Positions 57,383 to 64,000 of a stretch of DNA of 64,000 nucleotides are shown here, in pieces; positions within the stretch are counted from its first letter, which is position 1; each line of letters opens with the position of its first letter. The position numbers were made by a program, and so were the translations under genes. Source of the DNA: JBKEDF01 sp047975325 (GTDB lineage Bacteria > Pseudomonadota > Alphaproteobacteria > Rhodobacterales > Rhodobacteraceae); the NCBI GenBank assembly GCA_047975325.1, contig JBKEDF010000007.1, positions 30,708 to 94,707 of the forward strand, written 5' to 3'. The notes under the pieces were generated by a model. It was not told the origin of the DNA and did not search any database. It saw nothing but the letters and a program-made list of their open reading frames with translations.

Positions 57383-57823
57383 ATGCCAAGATTTTCAAAG
57401 CTGATCGCGGCGATCGCCTTTGCGATGGTCGCCTATTTTTCCGCCCAAGCCTATATGTCAACCTTGCCACCGGGTACGCAATTCGGCCCCTTCCTGCCGG
57501 TTTCCGCAGGGGTTGGGCTCATTTGCGGTTGGGTGATCATGGGCAATGCGCTGGGTGGTGGCTATGGCGTGGCCGCGGGCGGGGGGATCAAAACCGCAAT
57601 TTGTATGGTTGTCTGGGTTCTGTTGATCTTTTCCATCGTGCTGATGGTGCGCAAGGCGTTCCGCAAGCTTTATCAGGGGCCGATGCAGGCGCTGGTGGAT
57701 ATATTCGCCCTGATGCTGGAGCATCTGTTGCTCATGCCCTATCCGCCCTTCCTGATCGCGCTGGCGCTGGGTGGGATTCTGGGGGGCTGGATTTCCGAAT
57801 GGTCGCGGCGGCGCTGGGACTGA
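57383..57823 (+). CDS. trgA: TrgA family protein (tellurite resistance locus)
   Basis: The 146-residue membrane protein has about four hydrophobic segments, starting MPRFSKLIAAIAFAMVAYFS and including VGLICGWVIMGNALGGGYG. Identification rests on sequence style and on the order trgA-trgB-cysK, described in Rhodobacter sphaeroides as contributing to high-level tellurite resistance. The biochemical role is unknown. The stop is four bases before trgB. Confidence 0.82.
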   Translation: MPRFSKLIAAIAFAMVAYFSAQAYMSTLPPGTQFGPFLPVSAGVGLICGWVIMGNALGGGYGVAAGGGIKTAICMVVWVLLIFSIVLMVRKAFRKLYQGPMQALVDIFALMLEHLLLMPYPPFLIALALGGILGGWISEWSRRRWD

Positions 57824-57827
57824 TCTG

Positions 57828-58940
57828 ATGGCACCACTTTTCATCTATGGCACGCTTTGTCACCTGCCGCTTTTGCACATGGTTCTGGGGCGGGATCCGG
57901 CGATACGCCCGGCGTGTTTGCCCGATCATGCCGTCCATTGGGCCGAAGGCGGGAATTTTCCGATGATCAAGGCGGCGCGAGGTGCTGTTGCGCGGGGGGT
58001 GCTGATCGAGGATCTGGATGCCGAAGATCGTGCGCGGCTTGATTTCTATGAAGGCCCATACGGGTATGAAACCACCTTGCGAAACGTGATGACGGGGGAG
58101 GGGGAGGAGATCGAGGCGCTGGTTTATTTCCCGCATCCCGGTCTTTGGCAGCCTGCCGCATCATGGAGCCTTCAGGACTGGGTGCGTGATTGGGGGGCAA
58201 TTGTCGTGGCGACGGCCGGGGATATGATGGCGCATTACCCCGTGCCGGTCCCTGACTACCGACGCCGTCCGATGCTGGTGCGCGGAGCAAGTCGGGTCTT
58301 GGCGGCACGCAGCCCCGCGCCGACCCGTATCCGCCGCCGGTGCGAACCGGGCGATATCCGCATCACGGCCCGGCGCGAACCCTATGCCCGGTTTTTTGCA
58401 GTCGAGGAATACGATCTGTCCTGGCGTGAATTTGACGGAGGTTTCAGCCGTGAGGCCACGCGCGCGATTTTCCTTTCGGGGGATGCTGTGACCGTGTTGC
58501 CCTACGACCCCGTACGGGATCGTGTCTTGCTGGTTGAACAGTTCCGGATGGGGCCTTTTGGGCGTGGCGATCCGCAGCCTTGGCTTCTGGAGCCGATTGC
58601 CGGGCGCATTGACCCGGGCGAGACGCCCGAAGAAGCGGCCCGGCGCGAAGCGATGGAGGAGGCGGGGCTTGTCCTGTCCGACCTTATACCGATCCGGAAC
58701 TATTATCCCAGCCCCGGCGCCAAGGCCGAATATCACCACAGTTTTCTGGCTGTGACAGATCTGCCCGACGACGCTGCGATTGTGGGTGGTGAGGATAGTG
58801 AGATCGAGGATATCAAGGGGCATCTTTTATCTTTCGAAGTGATGATGGAACTGCTTGGCAGTGGGGAGCTGAACAACGCACCAATGCTGATTTCCGCACT
58901 TTGGCTGGAACGTGAAAGATCCCGTCTCCGCAACAGGTGA
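57828..58940 (+). CDS. trgB: TrgB: gamma-glutamylcyclotransferase-like plus Nudix hydrolase fusion
   Basis: The 370-residue protein has two enzymatic modules. Residues ~1-150 are an AIG2/GGCT-like fold (PLFIYGTLCHLPLLHMVLG; LDFYEGPYGYETT). Residues ~190-365 are an ADP-ribose-pyrophosphatase-type Nudix domain, with the Nudix box spanning GRIDPGETPEEAARREAMEE then AGL. It could break down ADP-ribose or similar nucleotides and a glutathione-derived adduct. The domains support a link to thiol and oxidative stress, consistent with tellurite resistance, but their native substrates are not known. Confidence 0.88.
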   Translation: MAPLFIYGTLCHLPLLHMVLGRDPAIRPACLPDHAVHWAEGGNFPMIKAARGAVARGVLIEDLDAEDRARLDFYEGPYGYETTLRNVMTGEGEEIEALVYFPHPGLWQPAASWSLQDWVRDWGAIVVATAGDMMAHYPVPVPDYRRRPMLVRGASRVLAARSPAPTRIRRRCEPGDIRITARREPYARFFAVEEYDLSWREFDGGFSREATRAIFLSGDAVTVLPYDPVRDRVLLVEQFRMGPFGRGDPQPWLLEPIAGRIDPGETPEEAARREAMEEAGLVLSDLIPIRNYYPSPGAKAEYHHSFLAVTDLPDDAAIVGGEDSEIEDIKGHLLSFEVMMELLGSGELNNAPMLISALWLERERSRLRNR

Positions 58941-58952
58941 ATGCAGGGCTTC

Positions 58953-58981
58953 TTGAGTTTCCTGTGCCGTGACCCTAAAGC
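58953..58981 (+). promoter_or_regulatory. Candidate promoter for cysK
   Basis: TTGAGT (58953-58958) and TAAAGC (58976-58981) are 17 bases apart in the 70-base gap between trgB and cysK. Confidence 0.35.
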
Positions 58982-59010
58982 TTGGAACAAAGCGAAAGGG
59001 GAATATCGCC

Positions 59011-60045
59011 ATGCGCATCTGCAAGGATCTGGTCGATTCGATTGGCCATACGCCGCTGATCAGGCTGAACAAGGCGAGCGAGGCAACGGGTTGTGAAATC
59101 CTGGGCAAGGCGGAATTCATGAATCCGGGCCAGTCGGTCAAGGATCGTGCGGCGCTTTACATCATCCGGGACGCGATGGCCAAGGGGCAGTTGAAACCCG
59201 GAGGAACCATCGTGGAGGGCACGGCCGGGAATACCGGGATCGGGCTGGCGCTGGTCGGGGCCTCGCTGGGGTTTCGAACGGTCATCGTGATTCCGGAAAC
59301 CCAGAGCCAGGAAAAGAAGGATATGCTCCGCCTTGCCGGGGCGGAACTGGTACAGGTTCCCGCAGCGCCCTATCGCAATCCCAACAATTATGTCCGTTAT
59401 TCCGGGCGTCTGGCCGAAGAACTCGCCCGGAGTGAGCCCAATGGCGCAATCTGGGCCAATCAGTTTGACAATATCGCCAATCGTCAGGCCCATATAGAAA
59501 CGACCGGGCCGGAAATCTGGGAACAGACCGGCGGCAAGCTGGATGGTTTCATCTGCGCCGTCGGGTCGGGCGGCACATTGGCAGGGGTCGGCATGGCGCT
59601 TCAGCCCAGGGGCGTGAAGATCGGACTGGCCGATCCCGAAGGCGCCGCGCTTCATTCCTTCTATACAACGGGAGCCTTCGACGCGCCGGGATCTTCCATC
59701 ACCGAGGGAATAGGGCAGGGGCGGATCACTGCCAATCTTGAAGGTTTTACCCCGGATCTGAGCTATCGTATTCCTGATGCGGAGGCGCTGCCCATTGTCT
59801 TTGATCTCCTGTCGGAAGAGGGCCTTTGTCTGGGAGGATCGTCGGGGGTGAATGTGGCAGGCGCAATCCGCATGGCGCGGGAACTGGGGCCGGGCAAGAC
59901 CATTGTGACGGTGCTTTGCGATTATGGCACACGGTACCAAAGCAAGCTGTTCAATCCCGAATTCCTTCGTGTCAAGGGGCTTCCCGTTCCGCATTGGCTT
60001 GATGGCCCGGCCATGCGGTTGCCCGAGGTGTTTGAGGACGCATGA
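59011..60045 (+). CDS. cysK: Cysteine synthase A (O-acetylserine sulfhydrylase)
   Basis: CysK makes cysteine from O-acetylserine and sulfide with PLP. The 344-residue product has the PLP-Lys in GQSVKDRAA, the substrate loop EGTAGNTGIGLALVG, and AVGSGGTLAGVGMAL for phosphate binding. ATG 59011 has an AAAGGGG upstream; an earlier start at 58969 would add 14 unlike residues. In R. sphaeroides cysK beside trgAB also affects tellurite resistance, probably through thiol supply. The stop overlaps the channel gene (ATGA). Confidence 0.93.
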   Translation: MRICKDLVDSIGHTPLIRLNKASEATGCEILGKAEFMNPGQSVKDRAALYIIRDAMAKGQLKPGGTIVEGTAGNTGIGLALVGASLGFRTVIVIPETQSQEKKDMLRLAGAELVQVPAAPYRNPNNYVRYSGRLAEELARSEPNGAIWANQFDNIANRQAHIETTGPEIWEQTGGKLDGFICAVGSGGTLAGVGMALQPRGVKIGLADPEGAALHSFYTTGAFDAPGSSITEGIGQGRITANLEGFTPDLSYRIPDAEALPIVFDLLSEEGLCLGGSSGVNVAGAIRMARELGPGKTIVTVLCDYGTRYQSKLFNPEFLRVKGLPVPHWLDGPAMRLPEVFEDA

Positions 60046-62453
60046 AGCTGATGTCGATCTGGTCACGTTGGATAACGGTATTTCTGGCGCTTACCCTGTC
60101 GGTGCTGCTGGTGGCAGGCCCGGTTCTGGCCCAGTCGGGCGAAACCAGGCAAAGCCCTGCGGCGACACAGGAAATCGATTTTGATGCCTGGAACATGTAT
60201 GCGCTTGAGACCGAACAATTGCTTGCCGATCCGGAGGTTTCTTCGGACCTGCTTGAGGAACGCCGCGCCGAAGTCGTCCTGCAGCGTGAACGTTTCCTTG
60301 CGGCGCAGGATACCAACCAGACCCGGATCGCCACCCTGAGGGCACAGATTGATGCATTGGGGCCACCCCCTGCGGAAGGGGCGAGCGAAGCCGAGGAAAT
60401 CGCGATCCGGCGCGAGGATCTCAATGCGCAACTGACACGGTTGCAGGCGCCTTCCATCGCGGCGGTGGAAGCCTATAGCCGCGCCGACGGGCTGGTTCGG
60501 GAAATCGATAATATCCTGCGCGATCAGCAGACCAGGGCCTTGCTGAAGATCTCACCATCCCCGGTCAATCCGGCCAATTGGTCCGGGGCCATTGGCGCGC
60601 TGAGGGATAACCTGCAAACCTTCGTCAAGGAACTTGTGGATAGCTGGAACAATCCCGACCGGCGTGAGGCCCTGAAGGGCAATCTGCCCATGGTGATCGG
60701 GTTGTTTCTGTTTGCAGGTTTCATGATCGTGCGGGGCAGGCGCCTCATTGAAAACTGGGCAGCGCAGCTACAGGCAAATGCATCGAGCCGGGGGCGCGAT
60801 GTCTGGGCCTTTCTGGCTTCTCTGGGCCAGATTGCGGTGCCCACGATCGGCGTTATCGCGATATCGGTGGCGGCACTATATAGCGGAATGATGGGGCCAG
60901 TCGGCACGGTGCTGGCCCGGACACTGCCCGGTGTCGGCTTTGCCATCTTTTCGGCCTGGTGGCTTGCCGGAAAGGTCTTTCCGGCACAGGAGGGCGTGCA
61001 TGCGCCCTTGGCCCTCGATGCGGCTTCGCGGCGGCGGGGGCGCTTTCATACCGAGGTGATCGGCGTGGCCATTGCACTTGTGGCGCTGCGTAATGTCATT
61101 TTTCCCGATACGACCCTGTCGGAGGCAACGGCCTCTGCCCTGGCCTTTCCCGGTATCGTTGTCATTGCCATCTCACTTTATTTCCTCGGCAAGCTGATGG
61201 GGCGTCATGAGCCGCGCCTGGTGACGGAGGAGGCGGATGGAGGTGAAAACCGTGTCCGCTATGGCCGTCTGGCGCGTTTTCTGTCCAAGGTGACGATACT
61301 GGTTGCGGTATTGGCACCGGTTCTGGGGGCTGTCGGCTATGTCACGGCGGCCGAGGCCCTGGTTGTCCCGGCTGCGATTTCACTGGGGCTGACGGCGCTT
61401 CTGGCGATCCTGCAGGAATTTGTGGGTGACCTGTGGCAACTGACCACCAAAAGCGAAGAAGACGGCCGCGATGCGCTGGTCCCGGTCCTGATCGGTTTCG
61501 CGCTGGTCCTGCTTTCCCTTCCGGTCTTTGCCATGATTTGGGGGACACGCCCTTCCGAACTGGCGGAGCTTTTTACCCGTTTCCGGGAAGGATTCCGGAT
61601 TGGGGAATCGCGGATCTCACCTTCCGACTTTGTGCTTCTGGCAGTGGTTTTTGCCTTTGGTTATCTGGGAACCCGGCTGTTGCAGGGTGTCTTGCGCAAC
61701 ACGATCCTGCCCAAGACCAGGATCGATCAGGGCGGACGCAACGCCATTGTTTCCGGCATTGGGTATATCGGAATTTTCCTGGCTGCCCTGATTGCGATTA
61801 CCACTGCCGGGATCGATCTTTCCGGCCTTGCCATCGTGGCCGGTGCATTATCGGTCGGACTCGGCTTCGGTTTGCAGAATATCGTTTCGAATTTTGTTTC
61901 GGGCATTATCCTGCTTATTGAAAGACCAATTTCCGAAGGCGACTGGATCGAAGTTGGCGGGGTACAGGGGACGGTGCAGACCATCTCCGTTCGTTCCACC
62001 CGGATTCAGACCTTCGACCGTACCGATGTCATCGTGCCCAATTCCGATTTCGTGTCGGGGGTGGTGACAAACTGGACCCGGTTCAATCTGACGGGACGGC
62101 TGATCATTCCGGTGGGTGTGGCCTATGGCACGGATACACGCAAGGTGGAAAAGATCCTGCAGGAAATTGCCGAGGCGCAACCCCTGGCCGTGCTGAACCC
62201 GCCTCCGGTGGTCAGCCTGATGGGGTTCGGGGCGGACAGCATCGATTTTGAAATCCGGCTGATCCTTCGAGATGTGAAATTCACGCTGAATGTACGCTCG
62301 GAAATCAACCATGAGATCGCCCGCCGTTTCCAGGAGGAGGGGGTCGAGATCCCCTTCGGCCAGCGCGATATCTGGCTACGCAACCCGGAAGCCTTCGGTG
62401 GGCTGGTACAAGCCGGACCGGTCGGGACTGACCCGGAGGAGAACCCCGCATGA
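60042..62453 (+). CDS. Large MscS-family mechanosensitive channel with DUF3772 domain
   Basis: The 803-residue protein has a signal peptide (to about residue 30), a periplasmic helical DUF3772-type region (residues ~40-200, coiled coil), about ten membrane helices, and an MscS core with the pore-helix region GALSVGLGFGLQNIVSNFVSG and the beta-domain start GDWIEVGGVQGTVQTISVRS. It would release solutes under osmotic downshock. It is translationally coupled to both cysK upstream and the AlaX gene downstream. Confidence 0.9.
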   Translation: MKLMSIWSRWITVFLALTLSVLLVAGPVLAQSGETRQSPAATQEIDFDAWNMYALETEQLLADPEVSSDLLEERRAEVVLQRERFLAAQDTNQTRIATLRAQIDALGPPPAEGASEAEEIAIRREDLNAQLTRLQAPSIAAVEAYSRADGLVREIDNILRDQQTRALLKISPSPVNPANWSGAIGALRDNLQTFVKELVDSWNNPDRREALKGNLPMVIGLFLFAGFMIVRGRRLIENWAAQLQANASSRGRDVWAFLASLGQIAVPTIGVIAISVAALYSGMMGPVGTVLARTLPGVGFAIFSAWWLAGKVFPAQEGVHAPLALDAASRRRGRFHTEVIGVAIALVALRNVIFPDTTLSEATASALAFPGIVVIAISLYFLGKLMGRHEPRLVTEEADGGENRVRYGRLARFLSKVTILVAVLAPVLGAVGYVTAAEALVVPAAISLGLTALLAILQEFVGDLWQLTTKSEEDGRDALVPVLIGFALVLLSLPVFAMIWGTRPSELAELFTRFREGFRIGESRISPSDFVLLAVVFAFGYLGTRLLQGVLRNTILPKTRIDQGGRNAIVSGIGYIGIFLAALIAITTAGIDLSGLAIVAGALSVGLGFGLQNIVSNFVSGIILLIERPISEGDWIEVGGVQGTVQTISVRSTRIQTFDRTDVIVPNSDFVSGVVTNWTRFNLTGRLIIPVGVAYGTDTRKVEKILQEIAEAQPLAVLNPPPVVSLMGFGADSIDFEIRLILRDVKFTLNVRSEINHEIARRFQEEGVEIPFGQRDIWLRNPEAFGGLVQAGPVGTDPEENPA

Positions 62454-63166
62454 CCGAATTGCTGTTTCGCACCGATCCCTATCTTGCCGAAGCGGAAGCA
62501 ACGCTTGTGGGGCAAACGCAGGAAGGCGGCCTCATCCTGGATAGGACCGTCTTTTATCCCACTGGCGGCGGACAGCCTGGTGATAGCGGCACTCTCGATT
62601 GGGAAGGCGGGACGGTTGCCATCGCAACAGCGGTAAAAACGGGCGAAGATATCGCCCTGATCCCGCAGGAAGGGCAGGTGCCGCCACCGCTTGGGGCGGG
62701 GTTACGACAACGTCTTGATTGGACGCGTCGGCATCGTCATATGCGGGTCCATACGGCGCTGCATCTTCTCTCCGTCGTGATCCCGCTGCCCGTTACCGGC
62801 GGGCAGGTCCGGGCGGAAGGCGGACGGCTGGATTTTGACATGCCCGAGCCACCCGCCGATCCCGCTGCGCTTGAGGAAGAATTGAACACCCTGATATCGC
62901 GCGATCTGATGGTGACCGAAGACTGGATCACAGATGCGGAATTGCAGGCCAACCCCGAGTTGGTAAAGACAATGTCCGTCAACCCGCCCAAGGGGCAGGG
63001 CAGGGTGCGGCTGATCCGCATTGGCACTGACGCGGAACAGGTGGATCTGCAGCCCTGCGGTGGAACCCACGTTGCCCGCACAGCCGAAATTGGGCACGTA
63101 AAGATATCCAGGATCCAGAAAAAGGGCCGCCAAAACCGCCGTGTGGCCATCACGTTGCCCGATTGA
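62450..63166 (+). CDS. AlaX-type alanyl-tRNA editing protein
   Basis: The 238-residue free-standing editing domain is related to the C-terminal half of AlaRS. The metal-binding motifs are HTALH (the HxxxH) and CGGTH (CxxxH), with early FYPTGGGQPGDSG. It hydrolyses Ser-tRNA(Ala) or Gly-tRNA(Ala) made by mistake. It overlaps the channel stop by four bases (ATGA), ending a cysK-channel-alaX unit just before the tRNA gene. Confidence 0.9.
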   Translation: MTELLFRTDPYLAEAEATLVGQTQEGGLILDRTVFYPTGGGQPGDSGTLDWEGGTVAIATAVKTGEDIALIPQEGQVPPPLGAGLRQRLDWTRRHRHMRVHTALHLLSVVIPLPVTGGQVRAEGGRLDFDMPEPPADPAALEEELNTLISRDLMVTEDWITDAELQANPELVKTMSVNPPKGQGRVRLIRIGTDAEQVDLQPCGGTHVARTAEIGHVKISRIQKKGRQNRRVAITLPD

Positions 63167-63226
63167 ACCTGCCTCCGGTTTTACTCTTGCCCCCACCCGT
63201 CAAGGTCGGCTAAGAACCCGCCCAAC

Positions 63227-63316
63227 GGACAGTTGGCCGAGTGGTCGAAGGCGCACGCCTGGAAAGTGTGTAGGCGGGGAACCGTCTCGAGGGTTCGAAT
63301 CCCTCACTGTCCGCCA
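63227..63316 (+). tRNA. tRNA-Ser, anticodon GGA
   Basis: The acceptor stem GGACAGT (63227-63233) pairs with ACTGTCC (63306-63312), followed by G and an encoded CCA (63314-63316). The D-arm GGCCGAGTGGTCGAAGGC is typical for Ser. The anticodon loop CTGGAAA has GGA at 63261-63263. A long variable arm of class II form and T-arm GGGTTCGAATCCC are present. It reads UCC and UCU. Confidence 0.97.
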
Positions 63317-63342
63317 CTTGCCCTTGCGAAAACGCTCTCCCG

Positions 63343-63364
63343 ATCCGGCTGCGGCCGGATTTTT
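63343..63364 (+). terminator. Intrinsic terminator after tRNA-Ser
   Basis: ATCCGGC-TGCG-GCCGGAT is a perfect 7-bp stem followed directly by TTTT, 26 bases past the tRNA end. Confidence 0.85.
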
Positions 63365-63407
63365 CCGTTGTTTTCTACAGTTATGCGGGTGGGGCTGAGC
63401 ACTGCCC

Positions 63408-63603
63408 CTGCTGACAGGTGGCCCGGAAGCGGTCTCTCAGGGCCGATATTCTCCGGACCTCTCGACTGCTCGCACACGGTGTAGAGCCCGTAACCGGTTG
63501 AAAGTATTAGGACAGATCTGTTAGCCATCTGAACACTTCGATGTCAGTGGCGTTCGCGGAAAGGAACTGAAATCCAAACTGTTCGAGTTCCCGTCCGGCC
63601 TCG
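63408..63603 (+). repeat. Left arm of a 196-bp inverted repeat
   Basis: It matches the reverse complement of 63805-64000 with seven mismatches by eye (189 of 196, about 96%) and no gap. The match begins CTGCTG and ends GGCCTCG. Confidence 0.9.
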
Positions 63604-63620
63604 CATCTCCCTATGGTCAT
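63507..63620 (-). pseudogene. Short reading frame in the left arm, same C-terminus as the right arm
   Basis: The 37-codon frame ends ATDIEVFRWLTDLS and has an ATG (63620-63618) just beyond the arm. Thirty-one of the codons lie within the repeat and are shared with the right-arm frame. It may be the 3' remnant of an element gene. I cannot name the protein. Confidence 0.3.
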
Positions 63621-63751
63621 TGAGTGTCTTCGACGACGGCGGCATCGTGTCGGAGAAGGATACCATGCATCCCCGAGCCGCGGCGATGTACGCTTTGCCC
63701 GCGAGCGTTGCTGGCTTCGCGCTTGTAGACTCGGCCTTCTGCGACCGATAG

Positions 63752-63901
63752 TTTCGTCCTAAAGTCAACAAGGTAAGTGGCGGTCGAGGCGAAAGACGGC
63801 GATTCGAGGCCGGACGGGAACTCGAACAGTTTGGATTACAGTTCCTATCCGCGAACGCCACTGACATCGAAGTGTTCAGATGGCTAACAGATCTGACCTA
63901 A
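63752..63901 (+). pseudogene. Short reading frame in the right arm, candidate gene tail
   Basis: The 49-codon open stretch, without a visible start, contains ELEQFGLQFLSANATD then IEVFRWLTDLT and a TAA at 63899-63901. Compared with the left arm, the differences in this frame are one synonymous change, one Phe/Leu and one Ser/Thr, which is mild. A stop at 63749 cuts it upstream. Confidence 0.3.
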
Positions 63902-64000
63902 TACTTTCAACCGGTTACGGGCTCTACACCGAGTGAGAGCAGTCGAGAGGTCCGGAGAATATCGGCCCTGAGAGACCGCTTCCGGGCCCCCTGACAGCAG
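63805..64000 (-). repeat. Right arm of the 196-bp inverted repeat, at the window edge
   Basis: It is the inverted copy of 63408-63603. As the match is still perfect at base 64000, the homology may continue outside the window. Confidence 0.9.

Larger units (their letters stand above)
63408..64000. mobile_element. Candidate foldback-type mobile element or facing element ends, cut by the window edge
   Basis: Two long inverted arms flank a 201-base centre, in all 593 bases. No transposase was recognised in the centre. The arms begin 44 bases after the tRNA-Ser terminator. The right arm runs exactly to the last base, so the true end is not seen and the unit could be the junction of two inverted insertion sequences. 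Confidence 0.5.

Noticed and set aside
63544..63867. A 107-codon minus-strand frame spanning the inverted repeat
   Set aside because: It reads both arms in non-corresponding senses, and the arm differences in its frame change amino acids. The outward 31-codon tails fit better, though neither is certain.

Overview
The window looks like chromosomal DNA of an alphaproteobacterium of the order Rhodobacterales (Paracoccaceae/Roseobacteraceae-like). The evidence is gene content: a ChpT-type phosphotransferase, a short DnaA-like Hda protein, ornithine-lipid genes olsB-olsA, the tellurite-resistance pair trgA-trgB followed by cysK (an order described in Rhodobacter sphaeroides), a STAS-MlaE fusion, and an RNase E whose S1 domain carries a long acidic insertion and whose C-terminus carries a GWW motif. 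The DNA is GC-rich and genes are tightly packed, with many 1-4 nt start/stop overlaps. I place about 59 protein genes and one tRNA-Ser.

Layout. 1-2.7 kb: uronate catabolism (uxaC and a cut-off TRAP solute-binding protein) divergent from a GntR regulator. 2.9-7 kb: a 5-formyl-THF cyclo-ligase family gene and rne, which reads in two frames with a break near 4790. 7-10.5 kb: ccdA, a membrane serine hydrolase and a cytochrome P450. 10.5-18.7 kb (minus strand): a catabolic operon of a ribose-type ABC importer, an aldehyde dehydrogenase and a GMC alcohol dehydrogenase. 18.9-26.8 kb: obg-proB and proA, separated by an inverted Mla-type lipid transport operon. 26.8-43.4 kb: mostly housekeeping genes: chpT, olsBA, a ThiE-like gene, a MobA-like nucleotidyltransferase, a yghU-like GST, an FtsB-like protein, ppk, ppx, hda, an AI-2E exporter, ygfZ and an ABC exporter.

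43.5-55.9 kb is the most accessory-looking part. It has a class V aminotransferase, an amine-oxidase-like flavoprotein, an Lrp regulator, a cysteine-desulfurase-like PLP enzyme, a flavin monooxygenase-like protein, two carboxymuconolactone-decarboxylase/AhpD-type proteins, an opine-dehydrogenase-like protein and a polyamine-type ABC importer. It reads as uptake and oxidative breakdown of an unidentified amine, amino-acid or opine-like compound.

56.1-63.2 kb: a cyclopropane-fatty-acid synthase family gene, trgA, trgB, cysK, a large MscS-family channel and an AlaX-type editing protein. A tRNA-Ser(GGA) with a terminator follows. The last 593 bases form a large inverted repeat: two 196-bp arms about 96% identical around a 201-bp centre, which may be a foldback-type mobile element or facing ends of insertion sequences. 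The right arm reaches the window edge.

Calls come from reading the sequence and from remembered protein families. No database search was made. Operon, operator and promoter statements are inferences unless a motif is cited.
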